Shown piece after piece: positions 11,301 to 21,706 of a stretch of DNA of 64,000 nucleotides (its first letter is position 1; each line of letters starts with the position of its first letter). The stretch is from NCBI GenBank assembly GCA_027625915.1, contig JANTQA010000021.1:3286001-3350000 (forward strand). Reading direction: 5' to 3'. The notes under the pieces were generated by a model. It made no database searches. It had not been told where the DNA came from and was given only the letters and a program-made list of their open reading frames with translations. The translations under genes and the position numbers were made by a program. Origin of the DNA: Anaeramoeba flamelloides (Eukaryota > Metamonada > Anaeramoebidae).

Positions 11301-14300
11301 ATAAATTCAAAAATTTTTTAAACTTTTTGGTCTATTTCCATTTTTGAATCTTTCAAACCTACTTGCAAAACAATTTTTTTCAACAATAAGCGCCTTGTTG
11401 TCATCTAATTTACGAGTTTTCTTTGTATTTAGATAGATAAAATTCTTTCTTCAAAGCTCATAAAAACATTTATCAAAAATAGGAAAGTGAACAAAAAAGT
11501 TAAAAACATTTTGGTGAATTTATCAGTATAATCTTAAATATTGGCATATATAAACTAAAATTCAAAATTTTCCACACAGCTAAAACGTTGCAAACAATCA
11601 CAATAATACAATTTCATTGAAATTGGAGATAATTTTGATTTTTGGAAAATATGAAAATCATTTTTTCATCTTTTAGTTTTTGTTTTGATTTCATTGTTTG
11701 AATTACGTAATTTGTTTCATTGGATCAAAATTTTTTTCGAACAATAGATATTATGTTAAAGTTGAGTTGTTCCAAATAGAAGAACTCAAATAAAATTAGT
11801 TGGTAGTATCTAACCATTTGATCGATCAATATTCCTAATAGAATTTAAACCAATTTACTAATGTATTTTTTTTGTTTTGCTCTCTCCAAAATTTTTAACA
11901 CACCCATGATTTATTTGTATTGATAATTATTTATTTATTGTTTTAGGAGTATTGTAATTTATAAATAAGTGTTAACATTTCAATTAGTGAATGGTTCTAA
12001 TTTGGTATTTCTTCTTGAATTGATTAAATAAGTTTTTTTTTTTCACAAATCAAATTTTGGTGTGTTAAAAATTTTGAATTGGGGTTTATAGTCTTTTAAA
12101 ATTTAATAAATATTTTCTTAAAAAGTACAGAAAATAAGAATTATAATCATTGAAATTTTAATTTATTCTTCTAATTTTGTTTTGATTAATACTTTTTTTA
12201 TCTTAAAATTAAATAAAATACAAAAAAAAATAATTCAGACTTTTAAAGGGATTAGCTTCCATCATAGGTTCGTTTAAAATTAAAAGTATGTTGTTATTGA
12301 AGGCAAATCATATTAGTTCTCTATTAAGGCTAAAAGTATTATTATTTGTTTTACTTCATTGTTTTAATTGGATTGCCTATGGAAAAAAATTATCTTGATA
12401 AAGCAAGAAAATTTTTCAAAATTATTTTTTTATTTTAAATATTTTGTTGAATATTAGTTGATGATATTTTTGTTTATATGGAAACTTTTAAAGATAACTT
12501 TTTGAAGTTTAATATATTTTGAAATGAGTTTTAAATATTCTTCGAAAAAAAAATCGAAGAGATTTGTAGTTGTAAGAACACAAGAGTAAATATGAATGTC
12601 TTAAATAAAAGAGTTTTTTTAGAAAAAACTTGATTTTAGCAATAAATATACAAAATCAAATTGAGACTTTCAATTTTGAACATAGATATAAAAAAACATA
12701 TTTTAGAAGTGATCACAAGTTTAATGTAAAATTATAATTACAAAAGGGTATATTTTGTTGAGAAAAAAAAAATAAAAATTCATTTTTTTTTTTTGTATTA
12801 TTTTGAGGGGATGTAATTAATTTCCTATTACAGCCGTTAGGTTTTCTAGAATTCAAAAGAATGGAGCAAAATCTAAGATTTTAATCAATTCTTTTAAATT
12901 CTGGAAAACCTCCGTTATCTTTTCTTGAGTTTTCTGTTTATTTGTTTGATTGAGTTTTCTAGGTTTTTTTAGAAAATCAATAGATTTTCGTTAGGTTTTT
13001 TTGAGTTTTCTATTTATGTGGAAAATCTATAGATTTTCGTTAGGTTTTTTTTACTTTAGAAATAAACAGAAAATTTTAATAAATTTTAAGTTTATTTCGA
13101 AAAGTAAAAAAATCCGAGAACACTTCACAAATAAAATAGAAAACCTCAAAAAAACCTAGAACACTTCACAAATAAAACAGAAAATCTCAAGAAAACACAG
13201 GCACTCTACAGAACTTCTCTAATTTCTAAATTTTTGTTTAGAAATTTCAATTACGAATAATAATTTTCTTGATCATTTACCAATGGCAAGATGGATTATG
13301 AATCTTTATTATGAATAATATACAATGTATTTTTCTTTAGTCTTTTATTATTTTTGATTATTTGAATTAATTCTGTAATCCAAAATTTTCGGTTTATTTT
13401 CAAAAATCTTTTAAACTCCAAAAAACTCTATTTTTTAAAGAATTCATATTTGCTCTAGCGAATCACAGAAAAAAGCTGTTCATTACTTTCAAGGTTTTCT
13501 TTTATCAAAACAACAAAAAAAAAATTGAGATATAATTTCGTTCAAACCAAATAAAATCTCGAGTGCGCCTTTGTTCACCAACACACTTTTTTGATTAATT
13601 CCAGAAAAAAGAAAATCAAAAAAAAAAAAAACCCAATAAAAGATTCAAAAGAACACATCAAAAAAAAATAAAATCGAAAAAAACTGTATTTTTTTCTTTT
13701 TTCTTTGTTGTGGTATTTTGTGATCCAAAACTCTTCAAAATATACTGATTTGGACTTTACTAATGAAATGGATTTTTTACCTTAGAGCTTTAGACTCAAT
13801 TGAACTGTGGAGTTTGGGCAAGGGAACTTTCTTTTGAAAGAGATTATTTCGTAATTTGTCAGTTGAGTTATGGGAAGTGTTTGACAAGAAATTTGAGTGG
13901 TTGTTAAATTTCAATTGTTTAAAAAAATAAAACAATTTTTTTTTAAAGGAGAGATAATAAATAAAATAACAATTTTTTTTTCTTGAATCCTTTCTTTTTT
14001 TTCCGTGAACTTTCTTTTTTTTTCACAGCATTATAAAAAAAAGATTTTCAATAAAAAGAAGCACAAACAAAAGTTTCAATCAAAACCTTAAATCAATTTT
14101 AGAGGGTGGTTCTTTGTTTCTTTCAAGAAAAAAAAATTCTAATTGACAAGATCGAGAAAAAATGTTTTTTTTTTTTTTCTTGTTTTGAGTTGTGAATGGC
14201 AAAGTAAAAAAGAAGAAAATTCTTTGAAAATAAAGAAAGAAAGAACGTAAGAAAGAAAGAAATTTACCATCAAGATTTTTCAGAGAATTGTGACTTAAGT

Positions 14301-14574
14301 CAAGTTTAAGTGCTTTTGTTCCATACTCTTTTCTTATGTTTTGAGGAATAGATTCAAGATCTGCACCAAGGATCGAGAGTTTTGAATCAACAAACTGAAG
14401 GTGTTTTTCTTCTGACGAATCTGAAGAAGAGTCTTCTTCGCTTCCTGAGCTGCTACCACTTTCACTTTCGCTTTCACTTTCACTAGTTTCTAAGTTTTTA
14501 CGATTATTTTTTTCGTTTTCTGAATCTAAATCACTTTCTGTTGATTCTAAATCTCCACCAAAAAGATCTGTCAT
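8342..14574 (-). CDS. LRMDA-like leucine-rich-repeat protein, two exons with a giant intron
   Basis: Exon 1 is 14574-14268 and exon 2 is 8871-8342 (minus strand). Donor GATG|GTAAAT and acceptor AAAATAG|GTTTGG join in phase 1, restoring the LRR text NSLKNLDG-LESFPNLTSL without gap or loss; the product is 278 residues. The N-terminus (about 1-58) is a disordered acidic Ser/Glu/Asp region. LRRs follow: LKLDLSHNSLKNL, LTSLVVDNNML, LNTLWVNKNQLKDL and LQYLSMFGNPCCPN, then the C-terminal cap DYKRYRLYVLYKLPKLKFLDS and a basic tail. LRR spacing, the cap and the following GKFMTVKKPK resemble leucine-rich melanocyte differentiation-associated protein (LRMDA/C10orf11), from memory of that family. Biochemical role unknown; probably a protein-binding scaffold. 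Splice confidence is high because both frame and repeat register are restored. Confidence 0.85.
9604..10156. repeat. Possible TIR element with GTGGGGCA ends
   Basis: GTGGGGCAAATTTATTTT at the left is mirrored by ATGCCCCAC at about 10148-10156. The left end matches, in reverse, the right ends of the repeats at about 15976 and 42265 (AAAATAAATTTGCCC). The short TIR makes the right boundary tentative. Confidence 0.45.
10496..10617. repeat. Palindromic repeat, CCTAACGG family, unit 1
   Basis: Contains a hairpin whose arms are variants of TTCCAGAATTCAAAAGAAT and its complement, ending AAAACCTAACGG. It is related to units at 12834-13210, 17570-17800 and 22591-22942. Confidence 0.65.
10680..11075. 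repeat. Diverged direct repeat of about 115 bp
   Basis: The segments 10690-10810 and 10935-11070 share TAGAATTTCAATTT, AAGTTCAAAAA and TTCC(C)TCTA blocks in the same order and orientation, with about 130 bp between them. Confidence 0.55.
11640..11886. repeat. Diverged interspersed repeat, partner at 50140-50400
   Basis: Blocks such as ATTACGTAATTTGTTTCATT and TTTGATCGATCAATATT recur in the same order at about 50208-50330 with many substitutions, suggesting an old dispersed repeat. Confidence 0.5.
11887..12076. repeat. 190-bp MITE with perfect 18-bp TIRs
   Basis: CAAAATTTTTAACACACC at 11887-11904 is exactly mirrored by GGTGTGTTAAAAATTTTG at 12059-12076. No clear target duplication and no open frame. 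It lies inside the LRR-gene intron. Confidence 0.8.
12834..13210. repeat. Nested palindrome array, CCTAACGG family, unit 2
   Basis: Opens CCGTTAGGTTTTCTAGAATT with a hairpin closing AATTCTGGAAAACC, then several concentric arm pairs: CTTGAGTTTTCTGTTTATTT with its complement near 13180, AGGTTTTTTTGAGTTTTCTA with its complement near 13135-13160, and CGTTAGGTTTTTTTTACTTT with its complement near 13090-13115. Ends with CACTCTAC. Confidence 0.75.
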
Positions 14575-14689
14575 GAGTAGAATGGTTTTAAAAGAAAAAA
14601 ATGTTTAAATTATAAGAGTTGCGTAAGAAAAGAAAAAAATGAAATAATTGAGTATTTTTTTTTTAATCAAATAAATATTTTGGAAAAAA

Positions 14690-15075
14690 AGTCCGACACA
14701 CTTTTTATTTGATAACCCTCAAGAAACTGAAGTAAGATCAATGAATAAAAGATAAGATAAATTATTGAAGAGATAATGGTGCACCAAAAATAAGACCAGT
14801 TTTTTAATACTATCACTTGGTATGGGTTTTTCTTTGAATGATCTTTTTGTTAAAAATTTCTTCAAAAAATTGACTATTTTGAGATCTCAAAAATAACTGA
14901 TCTGATTTCTGTCAATAAAGGAGATTTAAATTGTTTGAATTGCTTCAATGAAGAATAATATAATGGGTTAACCCCTGAAATTGATTTGTTTCTTCGTTTA
15001 AAGGAAATATCATATTGTTATCAAGTTCTGTTGCTAAACCACCTGACAAAGACTTGGTAAAGAAACAATTAAAAA
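14690..15075. repeat. Diverged repeat, partner at 58494-58915
   Basis: Shares ordered blocks with 58505-58870: TGGAAAAAAAGT, AAGTAAGATCAAT, GGTTTTTCTTTGA, AAAAAATTGACTATTTT, GAGATCTC and AATAATATAATGG. The copy at 58 kb also has long inverted arms, so this may be a degraded member of the same element. Confidence 0.55.
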
Positions 15076-15719
15076 TTATGGACTTTTTTCTTTTTTTAAC
15101 AGAAGGATAATGAATTATTGGATCAAAGAAAGGGGTATAAATAAGAAAAAAATATGAGGTTGGTTTTTTCAAGTTCCCAGTTGAGAAATAGGAAAATACC
15201 AGGAATGTTCTATATCAATTTGGTAAATTTGTCTCAAAAAATATTCTTTATTCTAGAGAATATTGAAGAATAATAAAAAATCAACCTTTCATAGAATTAA
15301 AGAAAATAACTAAAAATTTACTACAAACTAGATTCCTAAGAATGGGATTTGAAATTCGAAGGGGATAAATTTTCAGGTGATTAGGCACTTTTCAATTCTC
15401 GTTATCTTGTTTTCACTTAGATTCTTAGTTCTCCCAATAAATCACTGAAAAAAAGTACGAAACAAATACATTTAGATCACAAATTATAATATTTTTCTTT
15501 GCAAACCCTATTTAAAAAAGAAAAGAGAGGGAAAATGAAGTAAAAATATTTCACAAAAAATGAAAACAAAAAATTACCTTTTTTTGAATGAAAAAGGGTT
15601 TCTTCAGATTTAATAAAAAATTAAGCAATATAATAATAATATGAAATATTTTCAAGAAATAGTCTATATCAAGAGATTTTTCATTTATATACAAAGTCTA
15701 AGGATGAATTTCTATCAAT

Positions 15720-15976
15720 TTTTAAGCACTTGGGAAAAATAATTTTTATATCATAAGGAAAAAAATAATTACCACTACTTATTATCAAAAAATATCAGAT
15801 AAAATCGAGATCAACAGTTACTGTATATTTTTAAATATTGTAACACGGAACTAACAAATAAATTGAATTGTTTGTAATAATTAAACAATTATTGATACTA
15901 ATTTTGGATTTTTTAATATTTATTAAGAATTGAATTGAATAAAGACTTTTTAAAATAAATTTGCCCCTCTATTGTG
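15720..15976. repeat. GCCCC-family repeat copy
   Basis: Shares AAAAAATATCAGATA, ACAAATAAATTGAATTG and the end AAAATAAATTTGCCCCT with 42040-42272; the end also matches the reverse of 9604-9640. Confidence 0.55.
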
Positions 15977-17569
15977 GTTATAATTGATCTATATATATAT
16001 ATAGAATTTTCAACAATTATAAGTATACGAAAATCCTTAGACAGATTGTTAAATTTTGTAACAGTAATACTTAAACAATTTCTTCTAATCCTTTTACCAA
16101 AAATTAATATTAACAAAAAAAAAAATCAAATTAACAATTTTTTTTCCAACATCTATTTTTTTGATCTACAAAAAGTTTTCTAATTAATCGAGTTTTTACA
16201 GAATACTTTTACATTAAATGAATTACAGAAAAAAAATTCAAAAAATTTTTTTGGTGGAAAATTTGGTGATAATTATTTTTTTTAGCGTATATTTTTTATA
16301 GAATATAAATTACATAACATAAATTCCAAATTAGATTTTTTTTGAGAAATTAAAAGACCAAAAAATCAAATATATTTTTTAACTTGAAAAATTGAAATAA
16401 AACTATAAATTTATATTTAAGGTTTTCATTATTTCTTGTAACCAGTCTAAGAATTATTATATCCTAATTTATTAATACATACCAATCGATATTGAATTTC
16501 TATTATACGATAAGATATTTTCATATGGGATATAATAAAATAAATAATATGTTTTTCTTTACTTTTTTGTATAATTAAAAACTATTTTCTTATTTTTTGA
16601 AACTCTTTTTTTATTTAATTATATATCAACCTTGTATAACCCGTTTTTCGTTTTTAAATCTATATAATTACTTACAAATAATTTTAATTTGTTATTTAAA
16701 ACCTATACTTTAATATTATAAATAAAAATTATAAAAAAATTGCATTTAAGGGTAAAAATAATAGAACATCTCTAAGATAAAATGAATATGTAAAATTTAT
16801 TCTGTTTAATAAAAGCCATAAAATAAAATTACAGAAAAAAATTTCAAATAAAAAAATCTAATCTCAAATCAGGTGGGAATATCGTTTAATTTAAAAAAAA
16901 AATAATTTATGTTTCTACTTGATGTATTAAATCTATAGGAGTTGTTATTTCTAAATATTTTTTTGTGCTGTATTATAAAATTACAGAAAATCAATGTTGA
17001 TTTCCCAAAAAAAAAAAAAAAAACAGTTAAAATATTTTAATGGTACATGTTTTTATTCATATTTTTACACTTTCTGAAGCACCTTATGGGATTATTTTTA
17101 CTAAAAAACATTATTTTTTATTCTGTTACCCTGGTATTAAAAAAGTATTTTTTTTCTGTTATGATTGATTGCTATTAAAAACAATTTTTTTTTTTTTTAA
17201 TTAAATTTTATGAATCAATTTTTTTATTTATTTAAATGGAAAAATATATAATCATCAGAATTACCACAATTAAACACGTGAAACTAAATTAAAAAGAAGA
17301 AAAACCTTCAATATTTATTATAATTATTAAGTATAAAATACGTTCAAATAATTTTAAAAAACCTATTTATGAATTATCCAAAGTTGAGAATTGTTGTATT
17401 ATATTTTCAACACAATTTAAATATTTTATAGGTTTGTGTTTCTATTTTAAATAATAATTGAATCATTTTTTTATAATTACTTAACATGGTGCTGTGAATT
17501 CCTCTCATTTGCCATTCTTTTTTATTACTTTGAGAAATAAAAATAAAATTTCAAATTTTTTTTATTTAT

Positions 17570-17800
17570 TAAATTCCGAAAAATACCTTGAGATTTTCTT
17601 TTATTGAAAAAATTTAAGTAAAATCTTTGATTTTTCTCCATTATTTGGAATTCTGGTTAAGCTAGGCACCCCACATTAGATTTTCTTGAGTTTTCAGATT
17701 ATTAGGAAAATTAATAGATCGTGCAAATAATAAAGAAAACATCAAAAAAACTAGAAATAGAAGACACTCTATAATAATTGGTGGCACTCTACGCACTTTA
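17570..17800. repeat. Palindromic repeat, CCTAACGG family, unit 3
   Basis: Carries GGAATTCTGGTTAAGCTAGG, TTTTCTTGAGTTTTC and GGCACTCTACGCAC, all shared with the units at 12.8 and 22.6 kb, in degraded form. Confidence 0.55.
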
Positions 17801-18147
17801 ATATGCTGCAATAATTCCTAAGTTTTTATTTTGCATTTTGAATAAAGAATTATTTTCATCTATTCATTTTTTTTTTTTTGAAAATATAATCAAAAATCGG
17901 ATTATTATATATAAGGGTATATTATAAATAAAAAAAATGGAGTGGGTAGTCTTTTAAATATGAGATTGAAAATAAAACTTCGGATTGGATGTTCAAGTGT
18001 ATAACTCTTGACTTTAAAAGGAAGAAATCTAAAATTATAGTCTGATTTTAATCTGTTGGGTTGCTTTTTATTGTTTTAAGAGTATGTCCCTTTTCACTGA
18101 AATGATTAGCTTTGCTCTAAATTCTTCTAGAATAAAAGTAAACATTC

Positions 18148-18746
18148 TTTCAAAAAGTGTGACTCACCCGAAATCATTAATTGAAGTGAAAATCCTTTAG
18201 TGTTCAAGAACATTTAATAACTAAATCTGATTAATAATTTACTTTTAAATGGTTCTAAATCTATAAAAACCTGATATTTTAAAAATTAAAAAAAAAAATG
18301 AAACCAAATATTAAAAAAAAAAATGAGTTACAATTTTTGAAATGAGCATTAGGGATTTTTTATTTACTGAACTTTCACTAAAAAAAAGTTGAACAACAAT
18401 TTTTTTTTGAATAATTGAATTTATTTTAAAGTATATTACTGAGTCGATATTTTCATAGTGGAAATTTGTCTTTTCGAAAGATCTTTTTTTTTTCAACATG
18501 ATCTATTATAAAAAACAAAAAAGTATCAGAAAAACAATTTTTCCAAAAAAAAAGAAAAAGAAAAAAAAAATAAAATTAAAAAGAAAAATAAAGGAAAAAC
18601 AAAAATTTAAAAAAGAAAAACTAAAATTTAGAAAATTAGAAAAAATGATTCTCATCTAAAAATTTGAAAATATTTTTTTGATAAGAATACTGAATCAACA
18701 CTAAAAACAATTTCTATTAACATTAAAAAGCGACTCAAAATTTTTG
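18148..18746 (+). repeat. 600-bp TIR element (GTGACTC ends), copy 1
   Basis: Left end TTTCAAAAAGTGTGACTC and right end CGACTCAAAATTTTTG are inverted repeats. The body shares GAAATGAGCATTAGGGATT, CTTTTCGAAAGATC and an A-rich (GAAAAACAAAAATTT)-type tract with copies at 39.5, 41.0 and 51.5 kb. No coding capacity. Confidence 0.75.
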
Positions 18747-19180
18747 TCATCTGGTTTATTTAAATAAATAATTTTTAATTTCTTTAAGGGGTTAATATCA
18801 ACTATACATTTTTGAAATCTAGTTTATATTATAATTGGGTGAAAATGATATTAGTGCGTCATCTATGATTTACATGGATCGAAAAAAATCTATTATAAAA
18901 ATCAGTATTGTACAATAAATTATAGAATTATTTACAAATGATGACAATTAAAGAGTAATATATTGTATTTTTTTTTTTTAATTCCTTTTCCAAATCTAAA
19001 AATATTAAACTCAATATAATAGAATTGGGTTTTTATTAATTCCTATTTAGAACTTCCAAAAGTAACTATTTTTTTAATATTTTTTTTTAAATTTCACAGA
19101 TTTACTCATTAATCATTAACATAAAACCCCAAAGAAAGATTATTATTATTTCCCTATGATAAATATAATTGTAACATCAA

Positions 19181-19355
19181 TATAAATTCTTTTTCAGCCA
19201 AAGGAGCCCAGTTTTATTGAAGAAATAGAAGACATTCTATGAGTTTAATTCATTACTCTTATCAAACTAAAATTTTCAATTTTTAGATCAAAATCATTTT
19301 TTCTCATTTTATAAAATTTTGTTTTTTTTGTTTTTTACTTTTTGTTTTTTTTTTT

Positions 19356-19396
<41 letters not shown>

Positions 19397-19757
19397 TTAA
19401 CTTTGAAAAAAAAAAGTTTGAAAAACCAAATAAACATTAAGAAAAGTTAGGCTTTATATGTTCTTTTAAAATTCATACATTTACAAGTAAAAAATCTTAT
19501 TATCAACGATTTTAATTTCCTAAAGAAATTGAGAATTTTGCACGAGACGTTACAATGAATGGGGCCCAAAAAATTTTTTAACAATTTTTTTTTTTGAAAA
19601 TTTTGGATTGTTCAGGGGTTTCTTTTATGAATCTCAACTCTTATATGAAGTTTATTATTTTTCGTATTTCTAAACAATCTTATTTTGGTTGATTCTTAAA
19701 AATAAAGTGACTTTTTCATTTTTGGCTGGGCCCCTTTGAGTGAAATGGAGTTTATTT
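19181..19757 (+). repeat. TIR element (CAAAGGGGCCCAG family), copy 1
   Basis: Core ends CCAAAGGAGCCCAG (19198-19211) and CTGGGCCCCTTTG, with TIR similarity continuing outward to about 32 bp when compared with copy 2 at 33601-34174, which is in reverse orientation. The body contains a poly-T tract (19356-19390) and ACGAGACGTTACAATGAATG, also present reversed in copy 2. Non-coding. Confidence 0.8.
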
Positions 19758-19759
19758 CC

Positions 19760-20085
19760 AAAATTTCAGAAATAATTATTTGTCAAAAAATCTATTGGTT
19801 TTATTATTTATTTTTTTAAAAAAAATTGAATTTTTTAGCTATTAATTTACCTTTCGCGGCAAATTTAAGAAAGATATTTTGCAATTTGAAGTCTGAATAT
19901 TGATAATTCGTACTTTAAATTTGTGGCAAAATAAAGATTTTTTCGAGAAATTATTGGATTTTTTACTAATACAAGAGAATTATTTTTTATTGATGTGATT
20001 CAACAAATAGTACTACTTGACTAATCGTTTTTTTTTAGAGACATTTGAACCATTGTAGTACACTCATGCGATTTACACCCAAGAA
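19760..20085. repeat. Diverged repeat, partner at 25070-25395
   Basis: Shares CAAAAAATCTATTRGTTT, CAAATTTAAGAAAGATAT, TGGATTTTTTACTAA-like and TAGAGACATTTGAACC-like blocks in the same order with 25.1-25.4 kb. Confidence 0.6.
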
Positions 20086-20584
20086 CATCTGACTTTAATG
20101 AAAGACTCCTACTTTGTAGACACTATTCCCTTATCTGGCAAGATTCTCAATGAACTGTTATTAAAAAATATATTAAAAAAAGAGAAATATAATTTTTATT
20201 TCAAATATCAAATAATCATCTTCAAAACAAATTATATATATATATATATATATTTCCATATTCTCATTTATTTATTGACAAATTAATTGATGTGTAGACC
20301 TTTAACAAGCATGAAGAATTAAAAAAAAAAAAAAAACCTCTTTCTTATAAGAACAAAACCTGAAAAGAAAACTTTATATTTGTCTATTTAAAATACTTTT
20401 TGTTGTTATTTTTTTAATCTTTTTATTTATTATAAATTATTAAGTTGGAAAGGGTGTTTATATGAAAAACGGATATATGTATGTGTGCACGCGAGTATGT
20501 AAGTGTATACTCATAAACATGTATAGATCTAAATAGTTGTATAGATCTCTAGACATATTAATAAATCAATAAAAAATAATTACT
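20086..20584. other. RING-gene downstream region with a coding-like patch
   Basis: At 20098-20170 the plus strand reads KDSYFVDTIPLSGKILNELL, unlike surrounding AT noise, but no start, splice context or family is evident. A short TA array (20234-20252) follows, then an alternating purine-pyrimidine run (about 20473-20515). Confidence 0.35.
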
Positions 20585-21706
20585 CTAGTAATAAGAAAAT
20601 TCGGAAAGAACAATCAAAAAGAATAGTACCAAAATAATTAATATTTTCATTAAAACGGTTTGCTTATTTTGTTCTGGTCTATTGGTTTGTCCATTGTTTT
20701 CGTTTTCATTTCCATTTACACTTCCATTTATATTTTGGTTTCTATTGTGCATTAATTGGTGTTGGAAATTATTACTAAAAAGGGAACCTAAGCCAGAAGA
20801 GAAATTGAATCCTGTTTGGTTCAGGGGGACAAAGTCCCCATTTGGGAGTCTAATACCGTTTCTTTGAACGTTTTGATTGTGACTGCGACGAGATCTACGA
20901 GGTAGTTTTTTCAGTTTATCATAAGAGTGGTTTTTTAATTCACTATTTTGGGTAGGATTGTAAATTGGCACTATATGCTTTTTTTTACGCAGTGGGTTTT
21001 TACAAATCGGGCATGTCCTTTTCCCGATTTCTAACCATCTCGACAAGCATGACCAACAAAATAAATGCCCACAGTTAGTTAGTACAGGATCAATAGAAAT
21101 GTCAAAGCATATCCCACATTTGCTTAGCGTTGATTCATTTTCTTGTTCTTGGTTTTCTTCTTCTTCAATTTCAATTTCAATTTCTAACGTTTTTTCTTTT
21201 TCTATAATCTTATCTTTTTCCATTTCTTTTTTTTTTTTTTGATCTTTTTCATCTTCGTTATCAAATTTGAGAAGTTCATAGTCATTGAAATCCTCAAGGT
21301 TGGTTGTTGATTTTTTTTTTTTTGTTGTTTTGAGTTCTTGGCTTTGTCCTTGGGTTTGAAATTCTTTTTGATCAGTGACCCGTTGTGTTACCAGCTCTAG
21401 TTTTTTTTCTTCGAAATTGGTTTTCTTTTGTAAGGAAAAAACCAATTGTTGAAATTTTTTTTCGTTTTCAAAAAATTGTTGGTCGCAAACAAATCCATCT
21501 GTTTCAGAAGTTTGGTGACCATTGCCATCCTTTCCGAAACTTTTTTGAGGATTGCGAATTAATGTAAATGACACAGGAGTTGTTCCTAAATAATATAGCC
21601 CTCCTTCATTGCGAATTTTATGCCATTGCTTTGGATCTAATGAATGTACATCACCACACGACGTACACCAATGGATTATTCGATTTGAATTTGTTTGTTC
21701 ACTCAT
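20585..21706 (-). CDS. RNF5/RMA1-like membrane-anchored RING E3 ubiquitin ligase
   Basis: Single exon, 373 residues. A C3HC4 RING occupies 197-236 with all eight zinc ligands in place: C197, C200, C212, H214, C217, C220, C232, C235. It contains NCGHLFCWSCLSRWLE, the RNF5/RNF185/RMA1 type, and the VPIYN segment after the RING matches the family's VPLYG. The C-terminus (about 350-370, MKILIILVLFFLIVL) is one membrane helix, so the protein should be tail-anchored with the RING in the cytosol; relatives act at the ER in protein quality control. It is about twice the length of animal RNF5: residues 1-195 are an extra region with a CxxC (C14, C17) and a Lys/Glu-rich segment (about 150-190), and an Asn-rich linker precedes the anchor. 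Substrates cannot be read from sequence. Confidence 0.9.
   Translation of the reverse strand: MSEQTNSNRIIHWCTSCGDVHSLDPKQWHKIRNEGGLYYLGTTPVSFTLIRNPQKSFGKDGNGHQTSETDGFVCDQQFFENEKKFQQLVFSLQKKTNFEEKKLELVTQRVTDQKEFQTQGQSQELKTTKKKKSTTNLEDFNDYELLKFDNEDEKDQKKKKEMEKDKIIEKEKTLEIEIEIEEEENQEQENESTLSKCGICFDISIDPVLTNCGHLFCWSCLSRWLEIGKRTCPICKNPLRKKKHIVPIYNPTQNSELKNHSYDKLKKLPRRSRRSHNQNVQRNGIRLPNGDFVPLNQTGFNFSSGLGSLFSNNFQHQLMHNRNQNINGSVNGNENENNGQTNRPEQNKQTVLMKILIILVLFFLIVLSEFSYY

Larger units (their letters stand above)
8872..14267 (-). other. 5396-bp intron of the LRR gene
   Basis: Bounded by GTAAAT and ATAG on the minus strand. It holds a GCCCC-family end (9604), two nested-palindrome units (10496-10617 and 12834-13210), a tandemly duplicated segment (10680-11075), a MITE (11887-12076) and a coding-like patch (13781-13930). 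Neighbouring genes have introns of 122-153 bp. Confidence 0.8.
14575..18147. other. Intergenic region upstream of the LRR gene
   Basis: No supportable gene. It holds a diverged repeat (14690-15075), a GCCCC-family repeat (15720-15976) and a palindromic unit (17570-17800). The remainder, notably 16.2-17.5 kb, is extremely AT-rich with no structure recognised. Confidence 0.5.
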
